From Clostridium_AW malenominatum (GTDB taxonomy: Bacteria; Bacillota; Clostridia; Clostridiales; Clostridiaceae), in assembly GCF_039521365.1 (NCBI RefSeq), contig NZ_BAAACF010000001.1, forward strand, positions 1,240,001 through 1,304,000: DNA of 64,000 bases, read 5' to 3'. Positions 60,282-64,000 of the stretch are shown here, one piece after another (position 1 is the first letter of the stretch; each line of letters opens with the position of its first letter). The translations under genes were made by a program, and so were the position numbers. The notes beneath the pieces are model-generated. The model was not told where the DNA came from and made no database searches. It saw only the letters and a list, made by a program, of their open reading frames with translations.

Positions 60282-61463
60282 ATGAGAAACATTAAATTAA
60301 AAGAAAATATATATTGGATTGGCGTAAAAAATCCAGAATTAAGAGTTTTTGATATAATAATGGAGACTAAAAAAGGTACAACATATAATGCCTATGTGAT
60401 TGACGATGAAAAGATAGCTGTTTTAGATGCCGTAAAAGATGGTTATTATGAAGAATTTAAAGAAAATTTAATAGAAGTAATTGGAGATAGAAAAGTTGAT
60501 TATTTAATCGTACATCATACTGAATTAGACCATACAGGAATAATATCACAATTTATTGATGATTACCCTGAGGTTCAAATAGTTTGCTCAAGGGCTGCTA
60601 GTGTATATTTAAAGGATATATTAAATAAAGAAGCCAATATTGTAGTTGCAGGTGAGGATATTAATTTAGGAGAAACCACACTTAAATTTATAGGGGCTCC
60701 AAATTTACATTGGCCAGATACAATGTTCACTTATGTAAAAGAGAGGGATATTTTATTTAGCTGTGACTTTTTAGGATGTCATTATTCTCCTAAAGGAAAT
60801 GTTGTAGCTGGTGCAGACGAAGATTATGAAGAGGAAATGATTTATTATTACGAATGTATAATGTCACCTTTTCCAAAGTTTGTTTTAGCGGGTTTAGAGA
60901 AAATAAAAGATTTGAATTTTGATTTAGTTGCTACTAGTCACGGACCTTTACATAATAAAGAGAATATAGAAAGATATATAAAAATGTATAGAGAAAAGGC
61001 TAGCGAAGCGTTAAAGTTAAAGGATAGTATTCCAGTTTTCTATATATCAGCTTATGGAAATACGGAGGCCATGGCTCATTATTTAATTAGTGCTTTGAGG
61101 GAAAGAGGTATTGAATGTGATGCTATAGAGATGACTTCTCTATCTCCGGAAGAGGGAGCTGACATTATAAATAATTCTAAGGGATTCTTAATAGGTTCTC
61201 CAACTATAAATCAAGATGCTGTAAAACCAGCATGGAATTTATTAGCTTCTGTTATTCCAGTACTAAATAGAGGTAAAATTTCTGGAGCTTTTGGTTCCTA
61301 TGGATGGACCGGTGAAGGAGTTCCTATGATGACAGAAAGATTAAAATCCTTGAAGCTAACTGTAGTAGAAGAAGGATTAAGATTTAAATTTGTTCCAAAT
61401 GAAGAAGAATTTAAAAAGGCCAATGAATTTATAGATAAGTTTGTTGCTTTATTAAAATGTTAA
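60282..61463 (+). CDS. fprA: FprA-type flavodiiron protein (A-type flavoprotein)
   Basis: 393 residues. An MBL-fold diiron domain carries His79-x-Glu81-x-Asp83-His84 (VHHTELDHTG), then LHWPDTM, CDFLG and TSHGPL. A flavodoxin domain follows (about 250-393) with the FMN loop ISAYGNTEAMAHYL. These proteins reduce O2 to water or NO to N2O with electrons from rubredoxin or a related donor, protecting anaerobes. AGGAGGG precedes the ATG. It is followed by an acidic protein and a flavodoxin-fold reductase on the same strand. Confidence 0.94.
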   Translation: MRNIKLKENIYWIGVKNPELRVFDIIMETKKGTTYNAYVIDDEKIAVLDAVKDGYYEEFKENLIEVIGDRKVDYLIVHHTELDHTGIISQFIDDYPEVQIVCSRAASVYLKDILNKEANIVVAGEDINLGETTLKFIGAPNLHWPDTMFTYVKERDILFSCDFLGCHYSPKGNVVAGADEDYEEEMIYYYECIMSPFPKFVLAGLEKIKDLNFDLVATSHGPLHNKENIERYIKMYREKASEALKLKDSIPVFYISAYGNTEAMAHYLISALRERGIECDAIEMTSLSPEEGADIINNSKGFLIGSPTINQDAVKPAWNLLASVIPVLNRGKISGAFGSYGWTGEGVPMMTERLKSLKLTVVEEGLRFKFVPNEEEFKKANEFIDKFVALLKC

Positions 61464-61480
61464 ATTAGGAGGTATTATAA

Positions 61481-61876
61481 ATGAATAACAAAGAAATAAT
61501 TGATTTACTATTGGATTCAGATATAAGTGAAGTAGAGGAAATAGAATTAGAGAATAAGGATTTAAGTTTATTAAGAATATACTATGAATTTGATGATGAC
61601 GAAATAGAAGCAGCTGAGGGATTCGCTAATGAAGAACATGAAGATGCAACAGAAGAAGAAAAGGAAGAGTTATTCCGCGCATTTTTATATGATTTAGCTT
61701 TAGATGTGGTTTCAGAAGCAATAGAAGACATAGTAGATGATTTGGAAATAGACTGCCAATTTTCTTCTTATGAACTAGATGAAGAAGAATTTGGATATGC
61801 AGAATTTGCAGCAATTTTTTATCCAAAAGGTAAAGAAGTGGATTTAGACCAAATATTAGATGAAATTGATGGATAA
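61481..61876 (+). CDS. Highly acidic small protein of unknown function
   Basis: 131 residues with a large excess of Glu and Asp (for example EVEEIELENKD, DATEEEKEEL) and very few basic residues. It has no signal or membrane segment. AGGAGG precedes the ATG, 17 nt after fprA, and the next gene follows 19 nt later, so the three probably form an operon. It might be a partner or regulator of the flavoproteins, but that is inference from position only. No family recognised. Confidence 0.65.
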   Translation: MNNKEIIDLLLDSDISEVEEIELENKDLSLLRIYYEFDDDEIEAAEGFANEEHEDATEEEKEELFRAFLYDLALDVVSEAIEDIVDDLEIDCQFSSYELDEEEFGYAEFAAIFYPKGKEVDLDQILDEIDG

Positions 61877-61895
61877 ACTGGAAGGATAAATAAAT

Positions 61896-62453
61896 ATGAA
61901 AACTTTAATTTTTTACTCATCACCTAATAAGAAGGGAAATACTCATAAATTAATGGATAAGTTTATTCAGGGGTTAGGGGAAGAGGTTGATATAATAGAT
62001 GTATTTAGAAAGAAAATATCACCATGCATTGATTGTAAGTATTGTTATAATATAAAGGCATGTTCCATTAAGGATGATATGACAGACATTTATAAAAAAA
62101 TAGATGATAGCGATTTAATTGTAATAGCTACGCCTATGTATTTTGCATCAGTTCCGGGACCTCTAAAGAATCTTATAGATAGATTACAAGTATATTGGAG
62201 TAAAAAATATATTAGGAAAGATAGAGAAGATATAAAAATTAAAAAAGGAGCTTCTATAATTACTACAGGGACCTATTGGGAAGGTATGCTTACACCTATA
62301 GAGGAAACTTTAAAGCTAGCTTTCGGAGCCATGGATACTAAGGTTGAAGAAGTTCTTTATGCTATAAATACTGATAAAAATCCAGTGGAAGGAAATGAAG
62401 AAATTCTTAAAGCTGCTTATGAACTGGGTGGAAAATTCAAAGCTATTACATAA
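61896..62453 (+). CDS. Flavodoxin-fold NAD(P)H-dependent FMN oxidoreductase
   Basis: 185 residues. The FMN phosphate loop is YSSPNKKGNTHKLMDKF, the centre has CIDCKYCYNIKACSIKDDM (an iron-sulfur flavoprotein-like Cys cluster, not certain to bind a cluster), and ATPMYFASVPGPLKNLIDR is the NADPH-dependent FMN reductase signature. It could donate electrons to the fprA product two genes upstream. GGAAGG precedes the ATG. Confidence 0.88.
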   Translation: MKTLIFYSSPNKKGNTHKLMDKFIQGLGEEVDIIDVFRKKISPCIDCKYCYNIKACSIKDDMTDIYKKIDDSDLIVIATPMYFASVPGPLKNLIDRLQVYWSKKYIRKDREDIKIKKGASIITTGTYWEGMLTPIEETLKLAFGAMDTKVEEVLYAINTDKNPVEGNEEILKAAYELGGKFKAIT

Positions 62454-62460
62454 ATTTCCA

Positions 62461-62488
62461 TTGAAAAAGATGAATTTTATGATATAAT
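62461..62488 (+). promoter_or_regulatory. Promoter of the 6S RNA gene
   Basis: TTGAAA (62461-62466), 16-nt spacer, TATAAT (62483-62488). Predicted transcription start at 62494-62496. Confidence 0.75.
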
Positions 62489-62493
62489 AAAAA

Positions 62494-62733
62494 TGTGTCC
62501 TGAAGTGTTCGTCAGACTTATTCGTTCAACCTACATTATATATAAGGGATCTTTAATATTTAGGAGGATGTGAGGCTTCTGATGCTAATTGATTTAGCTA
62601 CAAGTAGTACACAGAGCTCTAATGAGAAGAACCCACCTGCGAGAGTGCAGGTGTGAAATGATAAGTGCAACGACATGTTGGGATTATAACTTATGTTAAA
62701 AGATAAGCTGAAAGCATTGTGCTTTCAGCTTTT
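62494..62733 (+). ncRNA. ssrS: 6S RNA
   Basis: The 5' end TGTGTCCTGAAGTGTTCGT closely resembles the start of Bacillus 6S-1 RNA. The first 25 nt pair with the 62660-62690 region (ACTTAT/ATAAGT, TCC/GGGA and others) to form the long closing stem, and a large internal bulge region resembling open promoter DNA lies between. A hairpin CACCTGC/GCAGGTG lies at about 62632-62653. A rho-independent terminator (62705-62716 with 62720-62731) closes the transcript. The body is about 200 nt. 6S RNA holds sigma-A RNA polymerase in stationary phase. Confidence 0.82.
62705..62733 (+). terminator. Terminator of the 6S RNA gene
   Basis: AAGCTGAAAGCA / TGCTTTCAGCTT, perfect 12-bp stem with a 3-nt loop, then T-run. 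Confidence 0.88.
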
Positions 62734-62847
62734 AATATTATTAAAAAAATTTTCGATTTTAAATGACACTAATAGCAAAATATGATATAATATTTAAGGA
62801 TTTTTAAGAAATAGAGTACACTATATAAGCTATTAGGAGGTATATAT

Positions 62848-63816
62848 ATGATTCATCAGGATATTGCAATGGGATTAGTTAGAGTTACGGAAGCTGCAGC
62901 ATTACGTTCAGCAAAGTACATGGGTAGAGGAGATAAAATTGCAGCAGATCAAGCGGCAGTAGATGGAATGGAAAAAGCGTTTTCTATGTTGCCTATTAGA
63001 GGTACTGTAGTTATAGGAGAAGGAGAAATGGATAATGCTCCTATGCTTTATATAGGACAAAAGGTTGGCCTATGGGGCGAAGAAATGATGGAAATGGATA
63101 TAGCTGTAGATCCACTGGATGGAACAGTTTTAATAGCTAAGGGACTACCTAATGCAATTGCAGTTGTTGCAATGGGACCTAAGGGTAGTTTACTACATGC
63201 ACCCGATATGTACATGAAAAAAATAGCAGTTGGTGCAGGAGCTAAGGGTGTAATAAATATAAATAAATCAAATAAAGAGAATATTATAAATGTAGCTATG
63301 GCATTAAATAAAGATGTGTCTGAATTAACTGTAATGGTTCAAGAAAGAGAAAGGCACGAAGATATTATAAAGGATGCAAGAGAAATTGGAGCTAGAGTAA
63401 AGCTTTTTTCAGAAGGAGATATTGCGTCAGCCCTTGCATGTGGTTTTGAAGGTACTGGTGTTGACTTAATGATGGGTACAGGAGGAGCGCCAGAAGGAGT
63501 TATTGCAGCAGCGGCTATAAAATGTATGGGGGGAGATATGCAAGCTAAACTTGTTCCTCATTGTGAAGAAGAAGTAGCAAGATGCAAGGACATGGGAATT
63601 GAAGATGTTAACAAAGTACTCTATATAAATGACTTAGTAAAAAGCGACGATGTATACTTTGCTGCTACAGGAATTACTGACTGCGATTTGTTAAAGGGCG
63701 TTGTATATGGTAAAAATAATTGGGTTACAACTCACTCAGTGGTAATGAGAGCTAAAACTGGTACTATTAGATTTGTTAATGCTAATCATATGTTGACTAA
63801 GAGTAGTCTAGTATAG
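62848..63816 (+). CDS. glpX: Fructose-1,6-bisphosphatase class II
   Basis: 322 residues. Metal and substrate motifs are GEGEMDNAPMLYIGQ near the N-terminus, AVDPLDGTVLIAKGLPNA, and GTGGAPEGVIAAAAIKCMGG. The enzyme hydrolyses fructose 1,6-bisphosphate in gluconeogenesis. AGGAGG precedes the ATG. It lies downstream of the 6S RNA gene and upstream of hprK, which links it with carbon control in position only. Confidence 0.96.
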   Translation: MIHQDIAMGLVRVTEAAALRSAKYMGRGDKIAADQAAVDGMEKAFSMLPIRGTVVIGEGEMDNAPMLYIGQKVGLWGEEMMEMDIAVDPLDGTVLIAKGLPNAIAVVAMGPKGSLLHAPDMYMKKIAVGAGAKGVININKSNKENIINVAMALNKDVSELTVMVQERERHEDIIKDAREIGARVKLFSEGDIASALACGFEGTGVDLMMGTGGAPEGVIAAAAIKCMGGDMQAKLVPHCEEEVARCKDMGIEDVNKVLYINDLVKSDDVYFAATGITDCDLLKGVVYGKNNWVTTHSVVMRAKTGTIRFVNANHMLTKSSLV

Positions 63817-63824
63817 AATTAATT

Positions 63825-63857
63825 AGGAATTTTGCTTCGGTGAAGTTCCTTTTTTTA
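63825..63857 (+). terminator. Terminator of glpX with UUCG tetraloop
   Basis: An 11-bp stem (63825-63835 with 63840-63850, several G-U pairs) closed by C(UUCG)G, then seven T. Confidence 0.85.
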
Positions 63858-63913
63858 TCCTTAAATTTAAAAAAATGCTATAATAAATAATAAAGAGGAT
63901 TTGGAGGGAGAAT

Positions 63914-64000
63914 ATGGCTATTTTTGTTGAGGATTTAATAAAGGATTTTAAATTAGAAGTACTGACTAAAGGTAAGGATAATATTGAAATTACTATAAAT
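63914..64000 (+). CDS. hprK: HPr kinase/phosphorylase, N-terminal fragment (partial)
   Basis: 29 residues to the window edge: MAIFVEDLIKDFKLEVLTKG and so on, matching the N-terminal domain of HPr(Ser) kinases. GGAGGGAG precedes the ATG. HprK phosphorylates HPr at Ser46 and so drives carbon catabolite control in Firmicutes. The call rests on a short fragment and could be confirmed only by sequence beyond the window. Confidence 0.7.
   Translation, partial: MAIFVEDLIKDFKLEVLTKGKDNIEITIN

Noticed and set aside
1..64000. CRISPR array, prophage or insertion sequence
   Set aside because: No regularly spaced repeats, no transposase or integrase frame and no phage structural genes were found on either strand.

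Overview
The window is one stretch of chromosome from a low-GC, anaerobic, spore-forming Firmicute of the Clostridium type. The grounds are A/T-rich codon use, strong AGGAGG ribosome sites, frequent TTG/GTG starts, many rho-independent terminators, a V-type ATPase operon, pyruvate formate-lyase, an FprA flavodiiron protein, SpoVB-type flippases, a zinc phospholipase C family member and an arginine T-box. No transposase, prophage, CRISPR array, tRNA or rRNA was found. The species cannot be named from the sequence alone.

Layout. 1-2840: end of a VanW/G5-like protein, an ECF sigma/anti-sigma pair and a GltD-like flavoprotein. 2805-5364: alanine racemase, Ogt and an AlkD-type repair protein, bounded by two near-identical hairpins. 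5366-5665 (minus): a MerT-like gene interrupted by an in-frame UGA and followed by a SECIS-like hairpin. It is the most interesting item here. Its second vicinal cysteine appears to be selenocysteine, so ordinary ORF calling misses it. A small cupin gene diverges from it across a perfect 16-bp palindrome. 6264-13216: NhaC-type antiporter, split chromate transporter with LysR regulator, YyaL-like protein and LrgAB. 13277-17771: MFS transporter, T-box-controlled argS, RNase H-like protein and CBS protein. 17975-20912: pflB-pflA. 20937-23240: a GC-rich structured element, then feoA-feoB-small Cys-rich gene on the minus strand with a Fur-like site.

23361-33620: PilZ-like protein, HAD phosphatase, a second RNase H-like protein, gltX, a beta-CASP hydrolase, the YhaO/YhaN (Mre11/Rad50-like) pair and an M29 aminopeptidase. 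33658-41782: DacF-type carboxypeptidase, NUDIX CoA pyrophosphatase, small unknowns, nicotinate phosphoribosyltransferase, an FtsA-like ATPase with a long beta-grasp-like tail, and an M20 amidohydrolase. 41804-50218: RluA-type synthase, two convergent flippases, a LysM protein, a leaderless zinc phospholipase C-like protein, a methyltransferase-like protein and a B12-binding radical SAM protein. 50411-58947: nine-gene V-ATPase operon (G/H-I-K-E-C-F-A-B-D). 59111-64000: a Cys-rich unknown, an ECF S component, the FprA/acidic protein/flavodoxin-fold cluster, 6S RNA, class II fructose bisphosphatase and the start of hprK.

Much of the window is ordinary core metabolism: fermentation (Pfl), ion-motive energy (V-ATPase), oxygen/NO defence (FprA), iron uptake (Feo), DNA repair (Ogt, AlkD-like, YhaON) and envelope or spore biogenesis (flippases, DacF, LysM). 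Start codons given here were chosen from ribosome-site spacing and often differ from the longest open frame.
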